The notes under the pieces: model-generated
The model's database searches: none
Seen by the model: the letters and a program-made list of their open reading frames with translations, nothing else
Told to the model about the DNA's origin: nothing
Translations under genes and position numbers: made by a program
Assembly (NCBI GenBank): GCA_032358255.1
Contig: JAULBX010004443.1
Location: 248,001 to 312,000 of the forward strand
Length of the DNA stretch: 64,000 nucleotides
Reading direction: 5' to 3'
Source: Heterotrichella gracilis
Lineage: Eukaryota > Sar > Xanthophyceae > Tribonematales > Xanthonemataceae
In this document: piece after piece, positions 13,149 through 24,814 of the stretch
Layout: each line of letters opens with the position of its first letter
Position numbering within the stretch: the first letter of the stretch is position 1

Positions 13149-14819
13149 TCACATGCCAAATCGCAGGCCGTTGCTGTTGCTTGGGGACTCCATGATTCTC
13201 AAGTCCCAGCTGGTTTCATCCAGCCTGTCCCGAGTGTTGTTGAGCGTCCTGTGGTGGGGGCAATGCAATGACTGCAGCATTAGGGGAAGGGTGTGTGCAC
13301 AATGCAGGCCATGGGGTTGCGCACAAGTTGACACGCAACCAGCTGGTTCCACCTGCTGCTTCAACCTTGTACAGACCCAACCGTTACTGTCTCCAAACCT
13401 TATGCCCATACCCTAAACCTATACCCTTAACCCCATACCCTAAACCTAAACCCTTAACCACTCACCCCTTTGTTTGCCTGAGCTCCCGCTCCATGACAAT
13501 CATCTGGCTGCGCGTCAGACCCAGCTCGCCCTTCACCGCCTCAAGCTCCACCCGAGCAACCTTGAGCTCGTCGCTGGTGCTGGCCAGGGCAGTGCGGGTG
13601 ACCACAAGCTCGTGCTGCAGGCTGTGCCTGTGGGGGGTGAGGAGGAGGGGGTGGGTTGGGATGGAGGGAGGGGGTTGGGGGTGGTGCCCAGGTGATGGTG
13701 GGAGTGGTTGCAGTGCTACTGGGTTGGTATGTGGTGGGTACAGGGATTAGCAGGGGTTGCAGTCAAGCCGATGCGGACTCTGGTGTGGGTGGTGCCGCGC
13801 AGGGTGTGCTTGTGTGTGCCCGGGGAGCGTCGTCTGGGCAACCAACGCCACAGGTACATGGCTTGGAATAAACAATCGTATATGCACCACCCGCCACCCC
13901 GCCGCCCTCCTTCTGCCCTCCTTGTGCAAAGAGGCACCTGCGACCCCATCGCCTACCTGCCGCTCCCCACCTGCACCCATTCCACCTGGTTTCCACCGGA
14001 CCTTTGCCACCGCTGGCTAACCGCTGTTCCACGTTACGCACCCCCAGCCCCGCCGCTCCACCCTTGCAACCCCCACCCTCGCACCACCAGCCACCTCCTC
14101 ACTACATCCCGTCCCCTTTCTCCCCTCCTCGCCTTGCCTCGCCTTGCTGCTAAGCACTTGCACCAGCCATGGCTAAACAAGAATTCCCCCCTTTTCTCCC
14201 GCCCTGTCCCACCCACCCACCTTGTGTCCTCCAGGGCCTTTGCTGTTTCTTGTAGCTGCTGCTGGCTGGTCTTGACCTGCGTCTGGAGGGACTCGACTGC
14301 CTGCTTGCTGGCGGTCAAGTCACCTGGGGGGTGGGGACGGGGTTGGGTGGGGTTGGGGTGGTTTGCGTACGCTGAGGGGGATGGTGTGCGTGAGGTGACG
14401 TTCTGGATAGCATACGTGCTGAGATATGAGGACGCACGCCCGGTTAGGCGCAAAGTATTTTTGACGCGCAGTACTACCGTGGTTAATTGCCCAATGAGTT
14501 GCCCAACACACATTGTGAAGCGGATTGTATGAAACAACATGCTGTGGATTCTTTGTAAGCAACATGGAGCAAGAGGTCCCCATTTCGAGTGCCACAGCTG
14601 GCAATACAGCGCCTTTGCACAAAACTGTGCTATGACATATGCATGCCACCCAGTGCAAGACATATGGCCCTCTGAACGCATGCACAGTGATGCATGCATA
14701 TGCCTATGTGGCCAACCTGTGGTGGAGTCTAGTTCCTTCTTTTGCTTCTGGAGTTTCCGTGCCACGAACAGAAACACCAGGGCGGCGCCAGCCAGTATGG
14801 TATTGCCTCCGGGGCCCAT
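13149..14819 (-). CDS. Small membrane-anchored coiled-coil protein
   Basis: Four exons close in phase: 14819-14717, 14323-14221, 13627-13466 and 13248-13149 (TGA), giving 155 residues. Residues about 6-20 (NTILAGAALVFLFVA) form one hydrophobic membrane segment, followed at once by basic RKLQKQKK, so the N-terminus probably lies in the lumen or intermembrane space and the tail in the cytosol. Residues about 35-140 are a continuous coiled coil with regular heptads (QAVESLQTQVKTSQQQLQET, ELKVARVELEAVKGELGLT). The function is unknown; a tether or organising role is inferred from topology. A TTG seven codons upstream is in frame, but the ATG at 14819 is the natural start. Intron 3 begins with telomere-like repeats directly behind its donor. 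Confidence 0.72.
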
Positions 14820-15802
14820 GGCTGGTCCAGCTGGGAGCAATGCCGTTCAAACTGTCGGACGGACTGCACCCACAGATTTGTTAACTCAGACAATATAAGG
14901 TGTTCGAGGGGGGCGGTTTATTGAGGTACAGTGTACCAGCATTGTGCCAAGGATCCCAGGCACGGCTGCCAGGTGGGATCCACGAGATCCAAGGGTTGTC
15001 GAGCTTACAATGCATGCATAGGCGAAACCCACTTCCAACACTCACCAAGCGCCTATCCTGGCTTCATATGCTGCGCTCCGCAGGCTTCTACCATATACTG
15101 CTGTGTAAACTCGGAAGTTTTGAACCTCGCGGGGAGGGGTTTGAACCTCTCAGCTGGACCGTGTCGTGCCCAGCACAATCCTATGGGCTGAAACCAACTG
15201 GCAAGGTGTGGCAGGCTTCCCAAGCAAAGGCCACATGCACACACACGGTGAATCACGCTAATACTTCAACTAAAGCTGTGGCACCTCTATCGAACCACTT
15301 ATAAGCCACGCAGACCGTTGCGTCACACGAGTACAAAGTTCAAAAATGGAAATTCTGTACATTTATGGAAATTTATGGCCAGAGGAAAAAGTCAAGAGCG
15401 AAAGCACAGTCCTTCGAACAGCTGGGTCTCTCTCACACTTGCAGTGCTTTTCAGAGTGCCGTACAAACACATCGAGAAAGGTCAGCACCTGTGTTGCAGA
15501 AACAGTACTGCAAAACCCCTAAAACTGCCATTCTGTGGCATGACAAAACGAATAGAAAAAGATCAGTGCTTAGCTGTTAACTTGCTCAATGCCGCCACGT
15601 TTTGGTAAAAAAAATGGTTGCTCTGGTCACAATCACACCAGATGCCAGAACTATGGGTATCGGACGCCCCGGTCAACAAGAGTTGCACCTCCAGGCGGGG
15701 CCACAGTGTGGCCAGCTGTACATAAGACCCTACTCAGGCGCCACCTTCCTACTCTGACGCACATGGCCAACCCACCGCCGACCGCCCCCTCCCACCCTCC
15801 CA
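14820..15802. other. Spacer without recognised gene
   Basis: Lies upstream of the membrane coiled-coil gene and downstream of the methyltransferase stop. Composition is moderate in GC and no splice-bounded reading frame is convincing. It should hold the promoter of the small gene and the 3' UTR of the methyltransferase. Confidence 0.4.
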
Positions 15803-18800
15803 TTAATCCTCATCCCAAGTCAGGTCGATGATCTCTGGCCCCTCAGCGTCCTCTGGGTCTGAGTCAGAGTAGTCCACCAACGGCTCCTGGTCCAGTTGCT
15901 TGGCTGGAGCTTCCTGGTCCAGAAGCTTGGCTGGAGGGTCCGCAAGCACTGGAATGGGCAGCTTCTCCAGCTTCACGTGCAAGGCACAAGGTGCAGCTGG
16001 AGATGCACCCCTGGCGGGCAGAGGCGCAGCATTGCGCTGCGCTGTTCCGGCTGTGCCCTGTGCGCCCTGCAGCGCCGGGCCTCCCGCAGCCTGTGCGCGC
16101 TGCTGCTGCGCCGATCCCCGTTTGGGCTGTGAGCCCTGCCGCCTGGGGTGCGAGCTTTTCCGTGCCGATCTGCCTGCAGGGCGTGCGCCCTTCCCCACCG
16201 ACCTGCCTGTGCGCAGTGCGCCCTGCCGCGCCCTGCTCTGTGTGAGCCGGGAACCCCCAGGGGATGGTTGCGCAGGCGTGGAGTGCAGTACGCGGCTGGA
16301 TGGGTGCCTAGCCGGCTGCGATGGTGGGGTTTGTGACAGCCCTTGCTGGCGGCGCGGGCTGGCAAAGGACGGTGGCACGGGCGTGGCAAAGTCGTCGTCA
16401 TCGTCAGATGGGAAGCTGTAGGGGCTTTTTGGTGGGCTTGTGTGCGTGCCAGCAGCACGGGATGTGGATGGGCCAGCGCCAGATGCGGTGGGTGGCGCAC
16501 ACCCCGGTGATGGCCTGGTGGAGGGGGTGGTGGGGTGCCTGTGGGAGGTAGATGGCCCCGCACCATCCCTGGGGAGTGACGGTGGCTGTTTGAAGTAGTC
16601 CTTCATGCTGCGCTGCCCAGACGCGGCTGCGGCGGCCTGCAGCTTGGTGGGGGGCCTGGGAGACAGAGGGTGGGGGGTGAGGGTCAGCCATGTAATGCCA
16701 TGCATGTGATGATGCCCTGACGGGATCACGCAATGGCATACGGTGATGCTCGTGCACACAAGATGATACATGGCCCAGCCCTGCGGCACCCGCAATGGAC
16801 TGACTGGCAACCCAGCACGTGAGTAGGTAAGTGTAAACACCATATGCAATGAGGTGCATTCTGGAGGGTGTGCTTTTAGGGATTTTTAAGGATATTTTTA
16901 GAGCTCACAGCAACCATAGTACTATGCAATGCGCCCCACATGCAACTATGGTGACCAACTCCTCCCCAACCACCATGCAAATGGGAGCAATGCAGCATAC
17001 AATGATTAGCAAGCTGTGATTGATATCACCAATACACTACATTTACGAGCAGGGCACCTGTTGCACACCACACAGAACAGCTTACTGCAATTTGCCACCC
17101 ATGTCCCGCCCTGCCGCCCTCCTGAGCTCCCCACCTGCTGTGCTGGGGCTCAAAGTAATCTGGGTCATTGCTCTCCCCGTCACTCTCCTCTTCGCTCTCC
17201 TCCCCCTTGCTCCCCCCCTCTGAGCCGCCCTGGCTGCTGTCGTCCCCGTTCAGCAACAGGTGGATGGACACATCCATGCCACCCCCAGGATCTGCACAGG
17301 GCCACACAACAGTAGCAGTGAGGCAGCAGGGGGAAACAGGGAAAGGAGGGAGCCGAGTGTGCAAAATCTCTCCACTGCCACCAGAGTCTCTAGAGTTTAA
17401 GGTTTAGACCCCAATCTGCACCTGCCTAGTGGTGGATGTGCATGTATTTGGGACAGGGTATCTACATGATGCTGGATGATGGTGATAGTGAGGCGGCCTG
17501 TATGTAAAGCAATGCGGGCAAGATGTCTTCGTGATAACATGTGGTGGACCATGGTGTTGCTGATCGTGCTCTGGTTTCTAGCGTGCACTGCAACACTCCA
17601 GGTAATATGTTATAGGCGCACTAGTGCATTAAAGCCTAATGCCAAAAGCATGTACCCCTCCCACATCCTCCATCAGCTCCATACCTGACTCGTCCTCCAC
17701 CCCCGCCGCCGCCTCCTCCTCGTGCCTCGCCCCATTAAAGCGCGCCTGCAGCGCCACCCGCGTGGCAGCCAGGGTGCGATCACCCAGTGGGGAGGGGCAA
17801 CCCCATGGCTGCTCCTCACCATCCAGCTCCGCCACCGGCACCACCGAGACTGCACCAGGGCCCGCAGTGATGGTGCCCTGCCCAGCTGTGCCCCCACCTC
17901 CTGCCCTGACCTTCTTGGGAGAGCCAACTCCGCTGCTGGGCCCAGCGCTGCAGGCACCACCATCCAGCCGCCGCTTCCCATGGCTAGCGCCTAGGCCCCC
18001 GCTGGTCCCTGCCAGACTTGCACCCCGCAGTCTTTTCTCCGGGCGGCCGGCGGATGGGTTGCTGGCCCCCCCTGTCCCTCCCTGCCTGTGGCGTTTTGCT
18101 GGGCTCATGATTGGAAGCCTGCTGGGCCCTGCTGCACACACATCCCCTGGGGATGAGTCCCCTGAGGGCGATCCACCAGCTCCATCCGCCTCCTCAACCG
18201 CATCCCAGGGGTGTGGCTCATCCCCAGAGTCCCCAGCCTCATCCTGGCGAGGGGAGGTCTCCTCCTCCTCCTCCTCTGCCTTTTCCCCCATTGCCGATGG
18301 GGATTGCAGCTGCGTCGCAAAGCGGGTGCGGCACATGGGGTCGGGGCGCGGCGCTGGGGGCTGCTGCTCGCAGAGCACCACCCGCAGGGTGCCTGATGAC
18401 ATGTCGCTGATGCCACTAAGCTCCATGTCTTGCTGGGCCCTGGCCAAGCTGCTGCATGCGGTGGGGCGCATGCTGGGGCCAGCAGGTGGAGCCTGGCTGC
18501 TGAGCTGCTTGCCGCGGGCTGCTGCACTGCGGCGGCTGCTAGGACCCTGGCTCCCCCGCCGCCTGCCAATTGACGCTGCCGCGGGGCGTGCAAGCGGGAG
18601 TGGAGATGCTGGAGCAGAGTCCCCGCCTGACAATGGGCCTGGCGTCGGGCCACTGCCAGTGTGCTGCCGTGAGGGCCCAGATGCTGCCACGCTGGGTGCA
18701 GCGGCAGGTGCCGATGGCTCACTGAATCCCGAGCCTTGTGATGCCAGGCGGGAAACTGGCGCTCCGCGGTCAGGCGTGGGCGCGCCGAGCGCGTGCGCGG

Positions 18801-21800
18801 GGATGCCGGAGGTCTCTGGCCTCAGGCCAAGGGTGGCAAAGGGGCAGCTGGGCGGGATCTCCAGCGGCCCATAGCCCTTGAGGTTGGGCAGGGTAGGCGG
18901 GGGCAGGCCTGTGGCTGCTGAGTACACCGATCCCATGATGGCGAACGCCATCAGCGGGGGGACAGCGTTGCCTGCACATGTATGATGGAGTATAACAGGT
19001 CGCGCCTTAGCTGACATATGCATGATGCCTGCACTAGGCCTCCACAACCTGATATTCATTTCCTGATTGTGCTACACCTACCTCATCTTGCGTGCACTGA
19101 TGCAGCAATTGCATTTGTATTCGCAATGATAAGGACCATCCAGATCATTCGAGCATGAGCATCATGCAGCTCATTTGTTCTACCAAAACAAACTCACAGC
19201 GGTGTTTGGTGACCACAGAGCGCAATTACATAATCAACACCAAGAGCTACCAACATGCAGAACCGGCAGTATGTGTGTGATGGGGTGAATTAGCTCTCAT
19301 GCATTTAAACAATACACGCAGATCAGTGAAGCAAACGTCTTGCACCAGCCAGCCCAGCCGTAGCAGGCAAATCATTGAATTGAAGCCTGCGCCACCTCTG
19401 CACCAGCGCTTCCATACAGCTCAGTACATGCAGCAAGCCACCTGCCATGCACACCCACCAATCTGCTTCATCTTGGCCCCCATGTTGCCGTTGACCAGCA
19501 TCCAGTCTGGCATGGACTGCGCACGGCGCCGCTCCGCCAGGGTGATCAGCCGGTCCGCACCCACGTCGTAGTGCTTGTGAGAGCCCTTCTTGTCCTCCGC
19601 CCCAAAAATGGCCGCAAAGGGCAGCCTGCCATCCAACGGTTTGTTGGTGTCCACGTGGCCTATGAGGACATGCAGCAGCAGGAGTGAGGCACAAAGCATC
19701 TTATGGCCCAGCACAGGGATGGGCACACGCAGGTGAAAGGCCATGCGGATTCACTGACCCACGCCGCCCCAAAACGACTGCAATATACCCCACTGCCACA
19801 GTTGACGTTTCCAGCCATACTATGAAACTCAGGGACATTGTCATAACAGCAGCAACAGCGTTTGTTGGACTTTGACACCCCGCCAGCTAAGCTCGCATGC
19901 CACCCACCTCTCCCGGGGTTCCGCCAGTGGTCAAACAGGTGCCTCCCACAGTGCAGCCGCATGAGCTGCGAAAAGCGCGACAGCGGGCGGCCCGGCGTCG
20001 GGTCGTATGCCGTCACCTCCCTGCACCTGCGCTCATCCTTGGTGGTGGTGTCGGTGTATGGCGGCAGGTCGCTGATAGCCTCCTCCTGGCTCACGGCGGC
20101 AGGCAGATCGGGCTGCAGGGGAGAGGGGAAGGGGTCAGCAGGACATGCAAACAGCTGATAATGGCACACTGGCAATGTTCATCTGTAGGTTGACAAGCAT
20201 GCTAAAGCACCTTACACCCTCTACATGGCAAGCACTCGACTGCCCACCTAGAAGTCCAATGGCATTGACTGCCAGCCTTTACTTCACACTTGAGAAGGGT
20301 GCCACGATTGACTGACACCGCGGCGCACCTTTGACTGCACATACACTTTCCAGTGACCCTCATATGCCCGATTCATGTCGTTGATGCGCTTCTGGGGGGC
20401 CTCATAGTGGAACAGGGGGACGGGGATGTCCGGCAGGCGGTACCCGCACTTGGCAGCCAACAAGATGAAGCGCTGCACCAAGGGGGTGGGGCAGTGAGCA
20501 ATAGAAGTGACCTGTCAGACGCAGAAGTGGGGGCACTACACGCCGCATCAAGCAACACGCTATCTCCCCTCAGCCATCACATGCTGTGCGTATGCCTCTC
20601 GACTGCCTGCACAGAGTGCTGGTTGCCCCACAGACCCCACCCCATCCAGCCTCATTGCGCCGTATCCTGCCATTCATACAAGCTATGTGCAACAGGCTGG
20701 ACGACATCATAACCCATGGGGGCCCGATCCCACCACAGCAACATTTTAGCCACCCTGGGCAATACCAGCGCATCACCAACGCACCATGGCCTCCTGACCC
20801 CCCACACACACACCTGTCGTCCCTGCCCCACCCCGTAGTGCGCAGCCTCCAAGATCCCGATCCGGACCTGGTACCCCCTGTCCAGCAGCTTGGGCAGGAG
20901 GTACATGAAGGGGCGGAAGGTGCGCCGCTCATCCTCGTCGTCCAGCTTGAAGCTTGTGACCAGATACTCCTTCACCTCCTCAAAGGTGATGACCGGGGGC
21001 TCCAGGAGGTCCACCAACTTGATGAGCTGCAGGTAAAAGTTTACACAAAGGGTGAGAGGAGATCATCAAATTGCGTCTGTATGCATACAGACCAGATAGC
21101 AATCTGCATATCTCTGGTTATCACTGCCATTTTCCAAGAGCTTGTATCAACATAGTCCCAAGCAGAGGTTGTCCTCAGCCTGCAGGAGCACTAAACCTAG
21201 CCAGAGATTTACCTGGTCCGTCAACTTTTTCAGACTGTACATGTTTTGGTCCGCATGCTTGTTGCGATATGCATTCAGGCGAGTGAGGCCCTGGCATGGC
21301 GGGCTGAAATGGAGCGCCCCCAGCTGGCCTCGCCGGGGGCGGCTGTCCTGGTACTCGCTGCCAACAGCCTCCCGCCAGCGCTGCTGGTCGCTGACCACGC
21401 CAAGGAAGGTAGACAGGTCGGTGCTGGTCTTCAGACAGGCGGCCTCGAGTGCAGCACAGGAGGGTCTTGTAGATGGAAATTTGCTGGTTGGGAAGGCATG
21501 TGGATCACTTTACTGTGCCTGCTTTGGCGGTTGCCGGGGGAAAGGGTGCATGCTCACAAGCAAACGGGTAATGGTTCAAATGGAGACAGAACACCGGCCC
21601 ACACTGCATGAATGCACTACTAGCATACCTGGCGTTGACCCATGAAGATCATGTTTTCTTGGAATGCCCTGTAAGCGTCAACGTCCTTCTCCACACCAAA
21701 CTTTAGTTCCCATCCCGCCCACCCCGCACCCACAGCCCACCCCCCTGCGCCGGCAAACACGTCCCCCATGGTCAGCTGGCTCAGCGGCGGCGCCTGGAGC

Positions 21801-23403
21801 CTCTGCAGCGCCTCCGGCCCACCCAGGTGGCACTGCCTGAAGGTGTAGGCCAGGTCGTCGTGCTCCTGCTGGTACCAGTAGTAGTCGGGCTGCGCCTCGT
21901 AGGCCTGCAACCAGTGGTGCCATACGGGACAGTAAGATGGGGTGGCGGCAACCGAACGGTGGCATGGGGGGGCACATGGAGGCATGGTGTGGTGCGGTGG
22001 GGTGAGGTGGGGCACCCGTCAAGTCGCTTGGCCGCAAACAGCTGCACGTGGGGGAGGAAAGAAAGGCAGAGCGAGGTGTGCGCACAGGCAGCTGGCAGCT
22101 GGTATCATGTTGAAGTTAGCAGGTTGGTAGTGTGCGCGCACCTCCAGGTCTCCTGTGATCGCACTCCTGTGCATGACGCGGCAGCCCCTCTCTGCGGTGA
22201 AGATGCTAGCCACATCGCTGAACGGCAGGGTTTCACCGTACCATTGCGAGTACCACTTTGATTCCTGACCTGCAAGGGGGAGTACACTGTCACACACAGG
22301 GCAACAAGCTGCCGCCATGCACTTGAACTACCAGGATGACGGTGCACCAAGCCTGTCCACAATGACAAGTTGTTCTGCTCTCCAAAGAGCTCTTCCAGGC
22401 AAGAGAAGGCGGCTCACCAGTCACACGCTTCACAACCTTGTCCTCTTCCACGCACAGGTCCTGCTGCCAAAACACCTGGCGCCCGTGGACCAGGTCGATG
22501 GGTGCCAAGGGCGCCACTTGGCACCAGTGCCAGGCCCAGCGCAGCGCCATGAGCATGTTGCCAAGCCGGTCCTGGAGGGGCAGGGGGCTGGCGCTGAGGG
22601 TAGGGAGTGGACTAGAGGGAGGCAGGGAGCAGACGATACCCCAGCAGTACAGTACTACTCAAGTTGGGTTGGGCAGTGCCATCACTAACGGCAGTAGAGC
22701 ACATACTAGAGGGAGGCAGGGAGCAGACACTACCCAGTACAGTACAGTACCAGTCAAGTTGGGTTGGGCAGGGCCAATAGTGATGCACTAGAGCACATAC
22801 AGAGCAAGGCCTTCACTTAGTGCGTTGCTGTACCTGGAACAGGGCAAGCACTAGTGCCACCGACTCCACTTGCCCCAAAGGCCTGCGCTCGGCCATTCCA
22901 GCAAACTCGGCCCGGACGACGTCCTCAGCCACCTCTGTCTGGTTCTCACCCGAGTTGGAAGGCTCCTCTTCTTCGTCTTCTGCAGCATCGACACCTTCCG
23001 GCTCGTCCCTGGGGTCCACCTTCACCAGCACGAAGTCTCCAACCCGTACCTCCCACCGAGCCACTCGGAGCGTGGCATCAGACGCTTCAGGGTCAACTAG
23101 CCACGTCCAGCTCTTGTACTGGGTGACACCAGGAGGGAAACCAGGCCTGCATCCATAGGGGACTCTCAATCCCTGCCTGGAAAGCGGCAACAAGGTGGGG
23201 TGTTTCAAGGACAGTACACATGAGCACAGAGCACGCACAGCACGGCCTTACAAGTCTGGCGCCTGTGGACCCCAAACAGCTTTCCAGTAGCCAACATCAT
23301 CTTCCACTTGTTTCTTTTGCTCCTGCCTCTCCAGGGTGAAGTCTTGTACGGGCTGGATAGGCTTGCGTCGGGCGCTCGGGCCACGAACTAGTGTCCTGGC
23401 CAT
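15803..23403 (-). CDS. DNA (cytosine-5) methyltransferase with BAH-like region and PIP-box/SIM tail
   Basis: Minus-strand exons: 23403-23252, 23176-22834, 22571-22418, 22269-22142, 21904-21629, 21443-21213, 21026-20814, 20472-20329, 20112-19908, 19659-19459, 18971-17685, 17291-17135 and 16655-15803, about 1447 residues. The exon-6 acceptor (21443) is the least certain. Residues ~55-260 look like a BAH region (WEVRVGDFVLVKVDP, then an acidic loop, then LGQVESVALVLALFQ). Catalytic motifs follow in order: I (GDVFAGAGGWAVGAG, ~306), IV (HFSPPCQGLTRLN, catalytic Cys ~401), VI (EPPVITFEEV), VIII (AAHYGVGQGRQRF), IX (LAERRRAQSMPDWM) and X (KQIGNAVPPLM). It should methylate nuclear cytosines. No chromodomain separates I from IV, unlike plant chromomethylases. 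The last ~730 residues are disordered, Pro/Ser/Gly-rich, with acidic and basic blocks, a PIP-box QRSMKDYF (~1178) and C-terminal EIIDLTWDED, a SUMO-interacting motif. Confidence 0.9.
22606..22790. repeat. Imperfect ~90-bp direct repeat in methyltransferase intron
   Basis: Within the intron after the BAH exon, a segment starting ACTAGAGGGAGGCAGGGAGC at 22611 and ending near GTTGGGTTGGGCAGTGCCA recurs from 22707 to about 22781 with small changes. The two copies share the run AGTACAGTAC and CAAGTTGGGTTGGGCAG. It does not copy exon sequence. It is a local tandem duplication. Confidence 0.7.
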
Positions 23404-24814
23404 CGCCAGCCCGGCTTCCAGTGTTCAAGGCCGGGTTATAGCATGCTATTGAAATCCCGAAACAGGGCAGACTAGAGATATTCCTAACTAGCCCGATAGT
23501 TGGTCATAGTGGGGGTGCTGATGTCAGCATTAAGCGTTGGACGGGACAAACCGCCGTGGCATATGCATGTGTTCCTTGCCGCAACCTGCAGGACAGCTTG
23601 TTCCCAGCACCTGAAGCGGACAAAGGGTACTCTTTGAAGCGAGAAGCTTGTGTCCGGCGCTCATAAAGGATTTAACAGGAATCCTGTTGACATCTGGATT
23701 GTGGGGGAGGACCCCGGACCCAGTCACTGAACTTCAGTGACTGGGTCGGGTGTCCGGGGTCCTCCCCACACCCTAAAAGTATTGTATCTCCCGTAGGGTT
23801 TATGATCTAGTTAGGTTTGTGGCCATGCATGCCAACGCTTTCAAGCAGCAGTTGTGGACCTGGCATGAGATACTCTTTGAAACTGGCAAGTGGGATATGA
23901 TGTGTCGTTGTTGCTTGACATTGCCATTCCTTGGCATGCATGCATGCACATTGTGTACATCGGGCATCTAAGTAGGTAAACGCCCACAGATCAACCCAGC
24001 TAAGAGTTGCCCTGTTCACCAGCACACTGTTGACCTTGCGTCTTGATTGTGGCTGTGTGTCGTCAGCACCAAGGAGTGGGACCTTCTCGCCAGCTTCGGC
24101 ACTTCGTAAGGCCCGGGCCCGACGCCACCCATGCGATGCAGCAATGCCCACAAATAGTTGCTCACCTTATTGGACAACACATACGTCAAACGTGTGATGG
24201 TTGGGTTAGATTTGAATGTATGTGCAGCAGCCAACGTGGAGTTGAAAATCTATTAGGTGTTGGGTTGTGAGTGCCACATGCATATGCATGTGTGTACAGG
24301 CAGTATGCTGTCTGTTTGCTTCTTGCCTACCTGCTTGCTGAAGATAGTCTGTCTTGTGTTATTGCTCAAAGTGGCACCAAGTGTAAACAGCGCTGTCTAT
24401 GGTGATGTGGCAACCCTGTACCCCACGACCAGTGCTAGAGATGGCAGCATGACCCAATAGTACCAGTCCAGCTGGGAGCCACCAGACTTTTGCGAAGACC
24501 AAGACTGGTAGATATTCTTGCAAGTGAAAGTATCGAGTGTATGTTTATGCCATCAATCAATCCCATGATTTGCCACCTCTTGAAGTACTGCTCACCTGGT
24601 TGGAAGCAAAAGGTTCATACGCTAGTGCTGTATGTGGGCTGGCTCATGGCCTAGCACGTGTATTCTGTGGATCCGAAAGGGTGCTTGAAGAACAACAGGA
24701 AAACACAGTTTCCTTCACCCGATTTTTTCATTGTCAATTTTGTCATTGTGCCACTGTTTGTACTACATAGCACCGCCGGTGTGGCCCTCACGTGCCCCTC
24801 TCTCCCTTGTCCAG
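23404..24814. other. Spacer upstream of methyltransferase and SOUL genes
   Basis: No gene is firmly supported. It should carry the methyltransferase promoter next to 23403 and the first exon of the SOUL gene. A hydrophobic frame from ATG 24305 (MLSVCFLPTCLLKIVCLVLL) resembles a signal peptide but its possible donor does not match the phase of the next SOUL exon. A strong inverted repeat lies at 23701-23770. Confidence 0.4.
23701..23770. repeat. Foldback inverted repeat
   Basis: The left arm 23701-23730 (GTGGGGGAGGACCCCGGAC, then CCAGTCACTGA) pairs with the right arm 23734-23770 (TCAGTGACTGGG, then TCCGGGGTCCTCCCCACAC). A short ACT loop separates them, and about seven extra bases interrupt the right arm. 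It would form a GC-rich hairpin of about 30 pairs. No coding capacity or clear target-site duplication is visible. Confidence 0.8.

Noticed and set aside
13708-14532. 274-codon plus-strand frame
   Set aside because: Lies over introns and antisense exon 2 of the membrane coiled-coil gene; no motif.
17639-18874. 411-codon plus-strand open frame
   Set aside because: Exactly antisense to the long disordered-tail exon of the methyltransferase, whose minus frame continues phase-perfectly from motif X. GC-rich exons here leave long antisense frames.
22016-22041. Possible 26-base methyltransferase exon (LFAAKRLD)
   Set aside because: It has a nice acceptor but shifts the phase, whereas direct joining of 22142 to 21904 keeps motif-bearing frames.
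24305-24400. Signal-peptide exon of the SOUL gene
   Set aside because: Hydrophobic leader looks plausible but its donor gives phase 1, and the next exon needs phase 2.
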